Numbered from the stretch's first letter, positions 27,363 through 35,946 are shown. The stretch is DNA of 64,000 nucleotides from Polaromonas sp. YR568 (GCF_900116715.1 NZ_FPBM01000007.1:186001-250000); one strand, 5' to 3'. Numbers and translations are program-made. Notes: generated from the sequence alone by a model not told the origin.

Positions 27363-28415
27363 TTAACGCATGACGTACGTGTTCCACAGGGCCGCAACGG
27401 GCTCGAGGTTCTCGTTCCACCATTTCGAATTGAGAATTGCACCGAGCTTCTCGTTCGCTGGATTTCCTGGGAGATCTTTGGCGACAGCTGAAAGCGCTGC
27501 GCCATCAATCAGCTTCAGTGCGTCAACGTTGGTCGGGCCGTAAAAGATATGGCGGGGCAAATCGGCCTGCTGCTTCGGCTGTACGGCGAAATTGATGAAT
27601 TTCATCGCCTCGGCCGGATTTGGCGCGCCCTTGACTACCGCCCAATACTCGACGACGGTGACCGAGGCATTCCACCCATAAGCCCAGTTGGCACCGCCCT
27701 TGATGGCATTCTGGATGCGACCGCCTGGGCCGTAGGCTGCATCAACCTCGCCCTGCTGAATAAGCGCCTGGACGTCCGAAGGCGGTTTGAAACCGACGAT
27801 CTGGTCTTTCACACGGTCGATAACTTTGAGAGCACGCGTAACATCCAACGGATAGAGTTCGGATGGCTTCACACCATCAGCCAGCAGCGCGAACTCAATG
27901 TTGTAGTACGGCAGCGCCAACATCACTCGGCGCGCCTTCACCTTTGGATCAAAGAACTGCGCAGGAGTAAGCCCATTGGGGAACTTGGTTTTATTCCAGG
28001 CCAGGTTCTGCGCAAACTTCATGTAACCGATGCCGTATTTCGTGCGAAACGCGGCCGGAATTCCATCTGCTTTGATAACGGAGTAGTCGAGCGGCTGAAG
28101 TAGGTCATCCTTCACCTCGTTCTCGTAGGCCGCAGCGTCGGCTGAAACCACGTCCCAGGTGACGTTGCCGCTAGTGACCATGGCTTTGATCTTGGCGTGA
28201 CCGGTACCAGTGGTACCGATGACTTTGGTGCCCGAGGCTCTGGTGTAGGGATCAAAGAAGGCCTTTGTCTGGGCTTCCTGGAAGGATCCACCATAAGAGG
28301 CGACCACGACCGGCTTGGCGGGGTCGGCGGCAAGTGCCGCAGGATGGAAAAATATTGCGCTAGCTGCAGCGAGCAGTCCGGCTGAGATTTTCGTGTAAAG
28401 GCTGGTCGATTTCAT
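27363..28415 (-). CDS. Extracellular solute-binding protein, PotD/polyamine type (cluster A)
   Basis: 350 residues. A signal peptide (about 1-28, ending in AALAADP) precedes a mature domain starting VVVASYGGSFQEAQ, the usual opening of type II periplasmic binding proteins for polyamines, opines or iron. It captures the substrate of the fused permease. The start MKSTSLYTK follows GAAGGAG; the frame is also open to an upstream ATG (28472) within an imperfect duplication of this same ribosome-site region. It lies between the permease and ATPase genes. Confidence 0.9.
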   Translation of the reverse strand: MKSTSLYTKISAGLLAAASAIFFHPAALAADPAKPVVVASYGGSFQEAQTKAFFDPYTRASGTKVIGTTGTGHAKIKAMVTSGNVTWDVVSADAAAYENEVKDDLLQPLDYSVIKADGIPAAFRTKYGIGYMKFAQNLAWNKTKFPNGLTPAQFFDPKVKARRVMLALPYYNIEFALLADGVKPSELYPLDVTRALKVIDRVKDQIVGFKPPSDVQALIQQGEVDAAYGPGGRIQNAIKGGANWAYGWNASVTVVEYWAVVKGAPNPAEAMKFINFAVQPKQQADLPRHIFYGPTNVDALKLIDGAALSAVAKDLPGNPANEKLGAILNSKWWNENLEPVAALWNTYVMR

Positions 28416-28505
28416 TGGTTTTACTCCTTCAAAAAAACTGCGTTTCAGGAAGACTTGTCTCGTTTCATTCATTGTTTCCACTCCTTCAAAAACTCTGCTT
28501 CAGAT
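28412..28505. repeat. Imperfect tandem duplication of a ribosome-binding/start region
   Basis: Two copies of about 36 bp (28412-28450 and 28469-28505), sharing ACTCCTTCAAAAA and TTCAG blocks and a nearby TCATTG, with about 20 bp between them. Each copy supplies a GAAGGAGT ribosome site plus an in-frame start for the binding-protein gene. The outer start would add a short leader of about 19 residues. Confidence 0.6.
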
Positions 28506-29588
28506 AGATTTCTCTGCCGGAAGAACTGCGACAAACTCAGGAGACCATCGCGCAACGACGGGCTCACCGGGCGCCAGATGCCCAGCCATGCGATCTCCGC
28601 GCACTACGCTGGCGAGCAGGAGTTGCCTGTCAGGAAGCTCCAGCGTTACGCGCCAAGCGGCACCCAGATATGTGACATCGCGGACCTTGGCAGGTACACC
28701 GGGGGTGTCGCCTGATGCGGCCTCCGTTGCAGGGTGAACGGAGACGTTCTCCGGCCTCACCACAACATCGAAACGCCCGGTAGCTGGAGACGACAGCGGC
28801 TGACGGACGCCACAGATCTCGTATCCTCGCCCGCCATCCGCTGCGGTAACCCGCAAGATCGAGCAATCGCCCAGGAAACGCGCGACGAAATGATTCGCTG
28901 GCTTCGCGTAAATGGTTTCGGGATCCGCGACCTGGAGAAGCCGCCCCTCGGCCATGATTCCGATACGGTCTGCCATAGCCATGGCTTCCGACTGGTCGTG
29001 CGTAACGTAGATAACCGTGATGCCGAGTTCGCCCTGGATGCGCTTGAGCTCCTGTTGCATCTGGTCGCGGAGCCTTCGATCAAGTGCGCCGAGCGGTTCA
29101 TCCATAAGTAGAAGGTCGGGACCGAAGACGAGAGCGCGAGCGAGTGCCACGCGCTGCTGCTGGCCACCCGACAATTGCGACGGATACGATGACCCGCGAT
29201 CAGTCAGGTTGACGAGGCCAAGTGCCGTCTTCACCCGCGTATCGCTCTCGGCGCGCCCGACACCACGCATTTTGAGTGGATAGGCCACGTTCTCGGCGGC
29301 CGTCAGGTGCGGGAAAAGCGCATAGTTCTGGAAGACCACCCCGATTTGCCGTCGATGCGGAGGCACATCGGAAACAGAGGTGCCCGACATCAGGACACTG
29401 CCTTCGGTGGGTTTGTCGAAACCGGCAAGGAGCATCAAGAGCGTCGTCTTGCCAGAGCCACTTGACCCTAGCAACGCAAAGAATTCCCCCGGCGCGATGT
29501 CGAGGCTGACGTCGTTTACCGCCGCGACGGAACCGTACCGCCGAGTTACGCCTTGGAAGGAAACAGCAGGGAGCAACTGGTTTGTCAT
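28500..29588 (-). CDS. ABC transporter ATP-binding protein, PotA type (cluster A)
   Basis: 362 residues. Walker A LLGSSGSGKTT (about 40-50), Q-loop VVFQNYALFPH, signature [15 protein letters not shown], Walker B DLLLMDEPLGALD and the H-loop TVIYVTHDQSEAMAM are all present. A C-terminal TOBE domain (about 270-360) is typical of PotA, FbpC and opine importers. It powers the fused permease. It starts within the stop codon of the M24 gene (TGATG overlap), so the two are coupled. TAGGAG precedes the ATG. Confidence 0.94.
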   Translation of the reverse strand: MTNQLLPAVSFQGVTRRYGSVAAVNDVSLDIAPGEFFALLGSSGSGKTTLLMLLAGFDKPTEGSVLMSGTSVSDVPPHRRQIGVVFQNYALFPHLTAAENVAYPLKMRGVGRAESDTRVKTALGLVNLTDRGSSYPSQLSGGQQQRVALARALVFGPDLLLMDEPLGALDRRLRDQMQQELKRIQGELGITVIYVTHDQSEAMAMADRIGIMAEGRLLQVADPETIYAKPANHFVARFLGDCSILRVTAADGGRGYEICGVRQPLSSPATGRFDVVVRPENVSVHPATEAASGDTPGVPAKVRDVTYLGAAWRVTLELPDRQLLLASVVRGDRMAGHLAPGEPVVARWSPEFVAVLPAEKSI

Positions 29589-30793
29589 CAGATGCTCCTA
29601 CCGAGTTCGAACGGGGTGAGCACTTCGCACCCGGTTTCAGTCACAACGACCGTGTCGCCAAAGCGCGCGCCGCCCACGCCATCGACGTAGATTCCAGGCT
29701 CGACCGTGAAAACCATGCCCGGCTCAAGCACGGTCGGTGAATCGGCCTTGAGTTCGTGCCCATCCCAGCCGGAGTACCCGATCGAACGCCCGGTACGGTG
29801 CAGGACGGGGTTTTCCCAACCACCGCGGTCGATCACTTTCATTGCGGCAGCGTGCACCTCGCCAGCCGTTACACCAGGGCGAACCGCCGCCAATGCAGCC
29901 TCCTGCGCCTCACGTGCAAGATCAACGACCTTTCGCATTTCCTTAGATGGTTCTTTCGAACCAAGCAGAACCGGCCGGTCAAAGCCGATCAGGTGCCCGA
30001 AGAAGCCGGTGCTGCAGCGGCATATCTGCACGTATTCGCCATCCCGCATTTTTCGGCCGGCGCCAGAAGCATGGCAGCGCGCCGTGCGCTCGGTCCCGCT
30101 TCCCGTCATGTGCAACCCATGCGCCAACGGTGACTGCTCCTCATTTCCGTCCCAAAGTTCAGCTGCCCGCCTAGTGCCGGCGACAAAGGAGGCAAGCGAT
30201 ACCTCCCACTCAGGAACACCAGGAGCGATAGCGTCACGGCTGGCATTGAACTGATGGGCAATGACATCGCAGCTGAGCCGAATGACGCCGAGAGCCGCCG
30301 CATCCTTTACAGCGAACAATTCGCGCAGTAGCGCCCCAGCATCCTTGACTCGTTCGGCCCCGAACTTTTGCTTAACCAGTTCGATGTTTCCGCCATTGGC
30401 GCCATTGAAATCAACGCCGATCACGCGAGCGCCCGGCGCGACCTCCTCAAGATATTTGGCAAGTGCGTCCTGATGAGTCATAGGAGCCGGTACGGGCTCC
30501 TCCCACTCAACCCACCTGGCAACCACCGGCGTACTGCATCGCGCCCGAATCTCCTTAACTTCACTGCCAGGCGAGACGAAGCCGGCCTTGCCGTCCTGCT
30601 GCAGAACCAGCCATATCGGCCTGCTGACCGGTAGACCATGCAGGCCGGTGAAGAAGCGATGAGTGTCGACACCCGCTAATGCGAGAACGTCGATGCCATG
30701 CCGTTTCATCGCAGTTTGGGCACGTTTAATGCGATTGCGGTAATCCACATCGCTTGGAAAAGCGACCTTCGAAGTCGCCGGATTTTCAGTCAT
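29588..30793 (-). CDS. M24 (creatinase/Xaa-Pro peptidase) family protein with degenerate metal site
   Basis: 401 residues with the N-terminal creatinase domain and the C-terminal pita-bread fold. The five metal ligands of true M24 peptidases are mostly missing: the DiG...sDitR region reads QICRCSTGFFGHLIGFDRP, the GHGiG motif reads GRSIGYSGW, and the final Glu region reads GARFGDTVVV; only TVEPGIY keeps its Glu. Creatinase also lacks these ligands, so a metal-free C-N hydrolase is likely. The start MTENPATSK follows GAGAAAG; an upstream in-frame extension overlaps the promoter. It is the first gene of the LacI-controlled operon. Confidence 0.85.
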   Translation of the reverse strand: MTENPATSKVAFPSDVDYRNRIKRAQTAMKRHGIDVLALAGVDTHRFFTGLHGLPVSRPIWLVLQQDGKAGFVSPGSEVKEIRARCSTPVVARWVEWEEPVPAPMTHQDALAKYLEEVAPGARVIGVDFNGANGGNIELVKQKFGAERVKDAGALLRELFAVKDAAALGVIRLSCDVIAHQFNASRDAIAPGVPEWEVSLASFVAGTRRAAELWDGNEEQSPLAHGLHMTGSGTERTARCHASGAGRKMRDGEYVQICRCSTGFFGHLIGFDRPVLLGSKEPSKEMRKVVDLAREAQEAALAAVRPGVTAGEVHAAAMKVIDRGGWENPVLHRTGRSIGYSGWDGHELKADSPTVLEPGMVFTVEPGIYVDGVGGARFGDTVVVTETGCEVLTPFELGRSI

Positions 30794-30826
30794 GGTGCTT
30801 TCTCGGTTTGTAGCGATTAGTCTGTA

Positions 30827-30840
30827 TCCAATCGTTTGTA
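30827..30840. promoter_or_regulatory. LacI-family operator O2 near the transcription start
   Basis: TCCAATCGTTTGTA, one base away from O1 and spaced 21 bp from it (two helical turns, same face). It lies just downstream of the -10 box, so two repressor dimers could bind side by side. Confidence 0.65.
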
Positions 30841-30868
30841 TTAGAAATCCAATCGATTGTATTGTCAA
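30840..30868 (-). promoter_or_regulatory. Promoter of the cluster A operon
   Basis: On the minus strand TTGACA (30868-30863) and TCTAAT (30845-30840) are separated by exactly 17 bp, close to the sigma-70 consensus. The spacer contains a LacI-type operator. It lies about 47 bp upstream of the M24 start codon. Confidence 0.75.
30848..30861. promoter_or_regulatory. LacI-family operator O1 in the promoter spacer
   Basis: TCCAATCGATTGTA with the central palindrome CAATCGATTG. It lies between the -35 and -10 boxes of the cluster A promoter, where a repressor would block RNA polymerase. The same sequence class occurs at 30827-30840 and 32396-32409. Confidence 0.75.
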
Positions 30869-31223
30869 TAGAAAGTAAGAAAACTGTCTCAAATGGAATG
30901 CTTGCGGGATGGGAAGTAGGCGCGCGCAGGGCGTGGCCGCACTTTCTCGGCTATATAAAGAGGCGCTCAACCGTGCGAGCCGCTCGACAAAGCCGGCGCC
31001 CTACGTGGCGGACGCCAGTGCGTGGGGCCCCAGGAAGCTGACAGCCACACGCCTGCGCGAATGGGAACTCCATATAGGGCGCGGCCATGGCGACTTAAGT
31101 TCGATAGCAAATAGTTCCGCCTTGGAGCGGGTAGCTCCTTCTCCCGGCACAACTAACCGCAACGCTCAATCTACGCGAGCACGCACGTCTATAGGCTCTT
31201 GAACAGAGCCGGCGATTTCGGCC
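30869..31223. other. Non-coding stretch between cluster A promoter and the regulator gene
   Basis: About 355 bp downstream of the LacI-type regulator gene and upstream of the cluster A promoter. I see no convincing gene, terminator or repeat; a plus-strand open frame at 30909-31202 has no ribosome site or family likeness and is rejected. Confidence 0.4.
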
Positions 31224-32297
31224 TTAGATCTGCGCCACACTGCCCCTGAGTACCAAACGATGCTTGAGCGTAATTTTGGAGGCAGTCTTCGCACCCTTGT
31301 AAATCTGGCGAAAGATTTCTTCCGCGCCCCTGCGCCCCATCTCGAAGCGCGGAACCGACACTGTCGATAGCGGGGGATGCATCAGCCCCGCCAATTTCAG
31401 ATCATCAAACCCAAAGAACGAGACGTCACCTGGGATACTTTGGTTGGCTTGTCGAGCAGCTGCCATAGCGCTTATCGCGAGCTCGTCAGTGGCACAGAAG
31501 ACCGCGGTGGGGCTCAAACCATCGCTGAGCATGGCCTTCATAATCTCGAAACCCGACTCAGCATCATCATTGAAAGAATCGGTCGAACGCACCTTCGTCA
31601 GCTCGACCAGGCCATGGTCCCGCATGAAATCGACATACGCCGCACTCCGGTCACGGTATGTCTCTGAGTGATTCGGTCCACCGATGTGGACAATACGCCG
31701 ATGCCCGGCTGCATAGAGGTGTGCCATCACCTCTTTGGCAGCAGCATAGTTATCGATAGTGACGCACGTGACGCCCTCGTGCGGTACGGGCCGCGAGATC
31801 GCTACGACCTTGCGGTCAAAGCCCTGCATGCCGAGGATGGGCTCAGGCACGCTCCCGGTGACGGTGATGATGCCATCCACCACACCCGTTAGCAGTTGTT
31901 GCCCCAGGTTTGCTTCTCGCTTGGCCTGACGCAGCGTCACACCCAACAAAACATTGATTCCACGTTCCGCTAGCGTCTCGACGATGCCCTGAACTACATC
32001 AGAATAGAACGGTGCGGCGATGTCCGAAACGATGACGAGCACCTGGTTAGCGCGCCCATCCCGCAAATTGCGGGCCGCCTCATTCACCACGTAGCCAGTG
32101 TCGCGCACGATCTTATCGATCAACGCCCTGGTCTCTTTGGTGACGCGCGGGCTCCCCGCCAACGCACGGCTGACGGTCGACACGTCGACTCCCGCTAAGC
32201 GCGCTATATCGGCCATTCTTGGTCGTTTACCGGCCGGCAGCCCCGTCGTATCGTCGCTCGCCAAAGCGGGCATGTTCTGTTCGTTCACTTGGCCCAA
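31224..32297 (-). CDS. LacI-family transcriptional regulator of cluster A
   Basis: Up to 357 residues. The LacI HTH (MADIARLAGVDVSTVSRAL, about 28-46) and hinge are followed by a periplasmic-binding-type effector domain. The start is uncertain: TTG at 32297, GTG at 32288 and ATG at 32273 are all in frame and only weakly preceded by a ribosome site; all keep the HTH intact. Its own promoter carries the perfect palindrome TCCAATCGATTGGA, and two close variants sit in the promoter of the M24-ABC-amidase operon, so it most likely represses both until a pathway compound binds. Confidence 0.92.
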   Translation of the reverse strand: MGQVNEQNMPALASDDTTGLPAGKRPRMADIARLAGVDVSTVSRALAGSPRVTKETRALIDKIVRDTGYVVNEAARNLRDGRANQVLVIVSDIAAPFYSDVVQGIVETLAERGINVLLGVTLRQAKREANLGQQLLTGVVDGIITVTGSVPEPILGMQGFDRKVVAISRPVPHEGVTCVTIDNYAAAKEVMAHLYAAGHRRIVHIGGPNHSETYRDRSAAYVDFMRDHGLVELTKVRSTDSFNDDAESGFEIMKAMLSDGLSPTAVFCATDELAISAMAAARQANQSIPGDVSFFGFDDLKLAGLMHPPLSTVSVPRFEMGRRGAEEIFRQIYKGAKTASKITLKHRLVLRGSVAQI

Positions 32298-32388
32298 TGT
32301 GCTGAAATGCCCGCTTCTAAGGCGATGTTGAGATTAAGGATTCGTCTGGCTAAAGGTGACTTTTAACCACAAATCCGGGTTGACCTGC

Positions 32389-32417
32389 ATGATAGTCCAA
32401 TCGATTGGATTTTTCCA
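32389..32417 (-). promoter_or_regulatory. Promoter of the LacI-family gene with operator in its spacer
   Basis: On the minus strand TGGAAA (32417-32412), a 17-bp spacer and TATCAT (32394-32389). The spacer contains the perfect 14-bp palindrome TCCAATCGATTGGA (32396-32409). This is the same layout as the cluster A promoter and implies autorepression. Confidence 0.7.
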
Positions 32418-32549
32418 CGCACTGCCAGCAGCAGGAGCTACCAAAGCCCTAGTAGCAAACGATTTCACATAGAGCACTGCCGATGCCGCTTGCCCCGCAG
32501 TACATCAAAGTACTGCCTACGTTTGGGATTCTGTATGTTTTCTCGGGAG

Positions 32550-32978
32550 CTAGATGAAATGGTCGAAGCCACTCATTGGATAGACCTCAAACAACTGTTC
32601 TTCTATCCAAAAATAGTCGTCGGCGTTGATGCCGGCGCCCAAGAACGGCCGTGGCTCCATGGCGTGAAGGGGTGTGATGTCGAACCTGTTCCCCATTTCG
32701 TCTTCAACCACCGAATGGGCAACGAACCGTATGAAGTCGCTTTTTGGTGCGGCGATGACCAGCCAGCCTAGTACTTGTCCGTGGTGTGGATTTCTTTCAA
32801 TCCAGGTGGCCACGTTGTGGTGGCATTTGTTTTCTTCAGGCGCCCAATCGCCAATGTTGACCTGCCTGTAAGGCACAACAACGGCTTCACCAAGCTGCCC
32901 TGCAAGCATGGCTCCGTATCTCTCGATGGCAGCATTCGGAGCAGGCATTCGGTCGAATACGGTAACCACCAGACTCAT
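32550..32978 (-). CDS. Uncharacterised protein with possible Cys-His-Asp triad
   Basis: 142 residues; no family name recalled. It has no signal peptide or membrane helix. Conserved-looking segments are NKCHHNVATWI (Cys52, His53), GWLVIAAP (71-78), RFVAHSVVEDE (His88) and FDITP (Asp100). The order Cys, His, Asp with this spacing would suit a papain- or transglutaminase-like fold, but this is inference. It lies alone between the LacI regulator and the XRE-cupin regulator, on the same strand as both. AAGG sits close before the ATG. Confidence 0.65.
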   Translation of the reverse strand: MSLVVTVFDRMPAPNAAIERYGAMLAGQLGEAVVVPYRQVNIGDWAPEENKCHHNVATWIERNPHHGQVLGWLVIAAPKSDFIRFVAHSVVEDEMGNRFDITPLHAMEPRPFLGAGINADDYFWIEEQLFEVYPMSGFDHFI

Positions 32979-33022
32979 CCTTCAAGCTGAATTGCCATTG
33001 CGACTACCAATCCGGTTTGCCC

Positions 33023-33616
33023 TTAACGGCCGTATTCGACAACAAGTAGTGCGGTTGCTGCAGTCTTGCCTTGATTGGCAATCGAATGCTGTAGATCGAC
33101 TGGATATCGTGCGGTATCACCACTGCGCACAATTACCTCACTGTCCCCAGCGCGCACCGTCATAGCACCGCTATGCACGGACAGGTGCTCCTTGGCCCCC
33201 TTCTCATGCGGCTCCGATGGTAAAACGCCTCCGGCCGCGATAGTCAACTGGTACCACTCAACCGTACCTGCCATGTTGATCGGGCTAAGGATGCGAAGCT
33301 CACATTTGCCGTCAGCGCTTTTGATCGTCGGCATCTCGTGTGCCGCGGTGACGGTAACGGCGGCCGCCGCAGTCTTGGTTTGACCAGTACTGAGGAAATC
33401 CGTGATGTCAATGCCAAGAGCACTGGCCAGGCGCCAAAGAATCGCCACAGTCGGATTGGCCTCATTGCGCTCAATCTGCGACAGCATCGATTTGGAAACG
33501 CCAGCACGCCTGGACAAATCATCAAGTGAAAGGCGCTGCGATTGACGCAGCGTCTTCAAGGTTTCGCCGACGGCTGGCGGCCCCTCGGAACGAGTCTCTG
33601 CGCGCGACATTTGCAT
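33023..33616 (-). CDS. XRE-family regulator with C-terminal cupin domain
   Basis: About 197 residues. An HTH (about 19-73: LKTLRQSQRLSLDDLSRRAG, SKSMLSQIERNEANPT) is joined to a cupin_2 sensor domain (about 125-195, with PHEKGAKEHLSVHSG and RSGDTARYP). This SutR/PuuR-like design senses small amino-acid-type ligands. Starts at ATG 33616, GTG 33622 or ATG 33610 cannot be told apart; all have weak ribosome sites. It is divergent from kbl with 91 bp between, so control of the threonine-degradation genes is likely. Confidence 0.88.
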   Translation of the reverse strand: MQMSRAETRSEGPPAVGETLKTLRQSQRLSLDDLSRRAGVSKSMLSQIERNEANPTVAILWRLASALGIDITDFLSTGQTKTAAAAVTVTAAHEMPTIKSADGKCELRILSPINMAGTVEWYQLTIAAGGVLPSEPHEKGAKEHLSVHSGAMTVRAGDSEVIVRSGDTARYPVDLQHSIANQGKTAATALLVVEYGR

Positions 33617-33625
33617 ATTCACGAA

Positions 33626-33645
33626 TTGTTCGATATAGTGGACAA
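33626..33645. promoter_or_regulatory. Possible operator for the XRE-cupin regulator
   Basis: TTGTTC-N8-GGACAA, an inverted repeat with 5 of 6 positions matching, in the gap between the divergent XRE-cupin gene and kbl. The position suits control of both genes, but the repeat is short. Confidence 0.35.
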
Positions 33646-33707
33646 ATGGCGTTTATTAATGGAAATCGCCAAAATGATGAATAACCCGATCCTAGCAGGA
33701 CTACGCA

Positions 33708-34910
33708 ATGCTTACTACCTCTCATTTCTACGCCTCACTTCGTGAAGAGCTCCAGAAAATCGAGGCGGCCGGCCTTTTTAAGGTCGAGCGTCCGATTACC
33801 TCCGCTCAAAGCACCCTCGTTTCGACCGCTGATTCCAGTGAAATCATCAACCTTTGTGCCAATAACTACCTGGGGCTGTCTTCCCACCGCGGAATTCTGG
33901 AAGCCGCGCATGCGGCTCTCGCCACCCGTGGTTTTGGCCTAAGTTCTGTGCGGTTCATCTGCGGTACGCAGGATATTCACAAAGAACTAGAGGCGCGACT
34001 GTCGAAGTTTCTGGGTACCGAGGACACCATCCTCTATGGCTCGGCCTTTGATGCCAATGGCGGTCTTTTCGAGACCTTACTCGGCGCCGAAGATGCAATC
34101 ATCAGCGACGAACTCAACCACGCCTCAATCATTGACGGCATCCGCCTGAGCAAGGCGAAGCGTTACCGGTATCGGCACAACGATATAGAAGATCTCCGGC
34201 ACCAACTGCGGGAGGCCGACGCTGCGGGCTCGCGGTACAAACTTGTATTCACAGACGGCGTCTTCTCCATGGACGGCACGATTGCGCGTTTGGATGAGAT
34301 CCGCGCCGTTTGCGACGAGTTCGGCGCACTGCTGGGAGTAGACGACTCTCATGCCACCGGCTTCATTGGAAAGACCGGCCGCGGGACGCACGAGTACCGA
34401 GGCCTGTTTGGCAAGATCGACATCATTACAGGAACGCTCGGCAAAGCGTTGGGTGGCGCATCAGGTGGATTTACGAGCGCAAAGGCCGAGGTGATTGCAA
34501 TGCTTCGGCAGCGCTCCAGGCCTTATCTCTTCTCGAACACGCTTGCACCTGTCATCGTCGGCGCGAGTATTAAAGTCCTTGATTTGTTAGAGGCAGACAC
34601 CTGCCTGCGCGACAACCTTGAAGAAAACACTCGTTTCTTCCGCGACGGCTTGGCGGCGCGCGGATTCGACTTAAAAGCGGGTACTCACCCCATTATTCCC
34701 GTAATGGTGTACGAAGCAGAGACGGCACAGCGACTGGCGCGTCGCCTGTTGGAATTGGGTGTCTACGTCACCGGCTTCTTTTACCCCGTAGTCCCGAAAG
34801 GCCAAGCGCGTATTCGGGTGCAAATCAGCGCGCTGCACACCAAGCAGCAGCTTGGTAGCGCCCTTGATGCCTTTGCTAAAGCAGGTAAAGAGCTGGGGAT
34901 CACAGCATGA
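33708..34910 (+). CDS. kbl: Glycine C-acetyltransferase (2-amino-3-ketobutyrate CoA ligase)
   Basis: 400 residues, an alpha-oxoamine synthase family PLP enzyme. It splits 2-amino-3-ketobutyrate with CoA into glycine and acetyl-CoA, the second step of threonine degradation. The PLP lysine is K246 in TGTLGKALGG; further markers are NNYLGLSSH, FDANGGLFETLL and DDSHATGF. Length matches E. coli Kbl. AGGA precedes the ATG. Its stop overlaps the start of the threonine dehydrogenase gene (ATGA), so the two enzymes are made together. Confidence 0.96.
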   Translation: MLTTSHFYASLREELQKIEAAGLFKVERPITSAQSTLVSTADSSEIINLCANNYLGLSSHRGILEAAHAALATRGFGLSSVRFICGTQDIHKELEARLSKFLGTEDTILYGSAFDANGGLFETLLGAEDAIISDELNHASIIDGIRLSKAKRYRYRHNDIEDLRHQLREADAAGSRYKLVFTDGVFSMDGTIARLDEIRAVCDEFGALLGVDDSHATGFIGKTGRGTHEYRGLFGKIDIITGTLGKALGGASGGFTSAKAEVIAMLRQRSRPYLFSNTLAPVIVGASIKVLDLLEADTCLRDNLEENTRFFRDGLAARGFDLKAGTHPIIPVMVYEAETAQRLARRLLELGVYVTGFFYPVVPKGQARIRVQISALHTKQQLGSALDAFAKAGKELGITA

Positions 34911-35881
34911 GCGGTAAACCCAAAATCCTGATCATTGGCGCCAACGGACAACTCGGCACCGAGCTGTCAGCTGCACTTGCCGAGCGTCACGGCTCGCACA
35001 ATGTAATAACGAGCGATATGGTCCCGACTGGTCGCCACGCGCATATTGCCCACGAAATGCTGGACGTCACCGATGCCGGGCAACTCAAGGAACTTGTAAA
35101 GCGTCATGGCATCACCCAGATCTACCTTCTCGCTGCGGCGCTATCGGCCACCGGCGAGACGTCCCCTACCTGGGCCTGGAACTTAAACATGGGTGGATTG
35201 CTGAATGTCTTGGAAACCGCCCGTCACTACAAGTTGGACAAAGTGTTCTGGCCGAGCTCTATTGCTGCTTTCGGCCCAACTACACCGGCCGATGCGACCC
35301 CGCAGAGCACGGTGATGGAACCGAAGACCGTGTATGGAATTTCCAAGCTCGCCGGAGAAGGCTGGTGTCGCTGGTACTTTGAAAAGCACGGCGTTGACGT
35401 ACGTAGCCTGCGCTATCCCGGACTGATCTCGTATAAGACAAAGCCTGGCGGAGGAACAACTGATTACGCCATCGATATCTTCTACTCGGCACTTAAAGGT
35501 GAGCAATACAACTGCTTCCTTGCCGAAGACGAAGCACTACCGATGCTCTATATGGACGATGCGGTGCGCGCCACGCTTGAATTGATGGAGGCGCCAGCCG
35601 AGTCGATTACCGAACGCGGCAGCTACAACCTGGCAGGCGTCAGTTTTACACCCAGTGAAATTGCCGCAGAGATCCGAAAGCATCTGCCAAGTTTCGAAGT
35701 TGCATATGAGCCGGATTTCAGACAGAAAATTGCAAGCAGCTGGCCCAATTCAATTGACGATTCATGCGCGCAGCGCGATTGGAAGTGGAAGTGCAGGTTT
35801 GACTTGCCCGCATTGGTCAAAGATATGCTGAAGCATCTCCCAGAAACAGTGAAAACGCCCTCCCCTAGCGTGCATGCTTAA
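34907..35881 (+). CDS. L-threonine 3-dehydrogenase, short-chain (epimerase-like) type
   Basis: 324 residues of the extended SDR/GalE-like fold: the GANGQLG NAD motif (11-17) and Tyr143/Lys147 in VYGISK. The fit to known GalE-like threonine dehydrogenases (for example from Cupriavidus and Flavobacterium) and the overlap with kbl support oxidation of threonine to 2-amino-3-ketobutyrate. This is not the zinc-dependent medium-chain enzyme of E. coli. It is convergent with the LysR gene; 65 bp separate the two stops. Confidence 0.9.
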   Translation: MSGKPKILIIGANGQLGTELSAALAERHGSHNVITSDMVPTGRHAHIAHEMLDVTDAGQLKELVKRHGITQIYLLAAALSATGETSPTWAWNLNMGGLLNVLETARHYKLDKVFWPSSIAAFGPTTPADATPQSTVMEPKTVYGISKLAGEGWCRWYFEKHGVDVRSLRYPGLISYKTKPGGGTTDYAIDIFYSALKGEQYNCFLAEDEALPMLYMDDAVRATLELMEAPAESITERGSYNLAGVSFTPSEIAAEIRKHLPSFEVAYEPDFRQKIASSWPNSIDDSCAQRDWKWKCRFDLPALVKDMLKHLPETVKTPSPSVHA

Positions 35882-35946
35882 CTGGTTTGAATACATATCA
35901 ATGCGCGGACGGTCCGCCGCCAAGCATGCCGACACAAGCGATGAAG

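Noticed and set aside
30909..31202. Plus-strand open frame of 97 residues in the cluster A upstream gap
   Set aside because: No ribosome site, no family likeness, and strongly Ser/Arg/Ala-biased composition.
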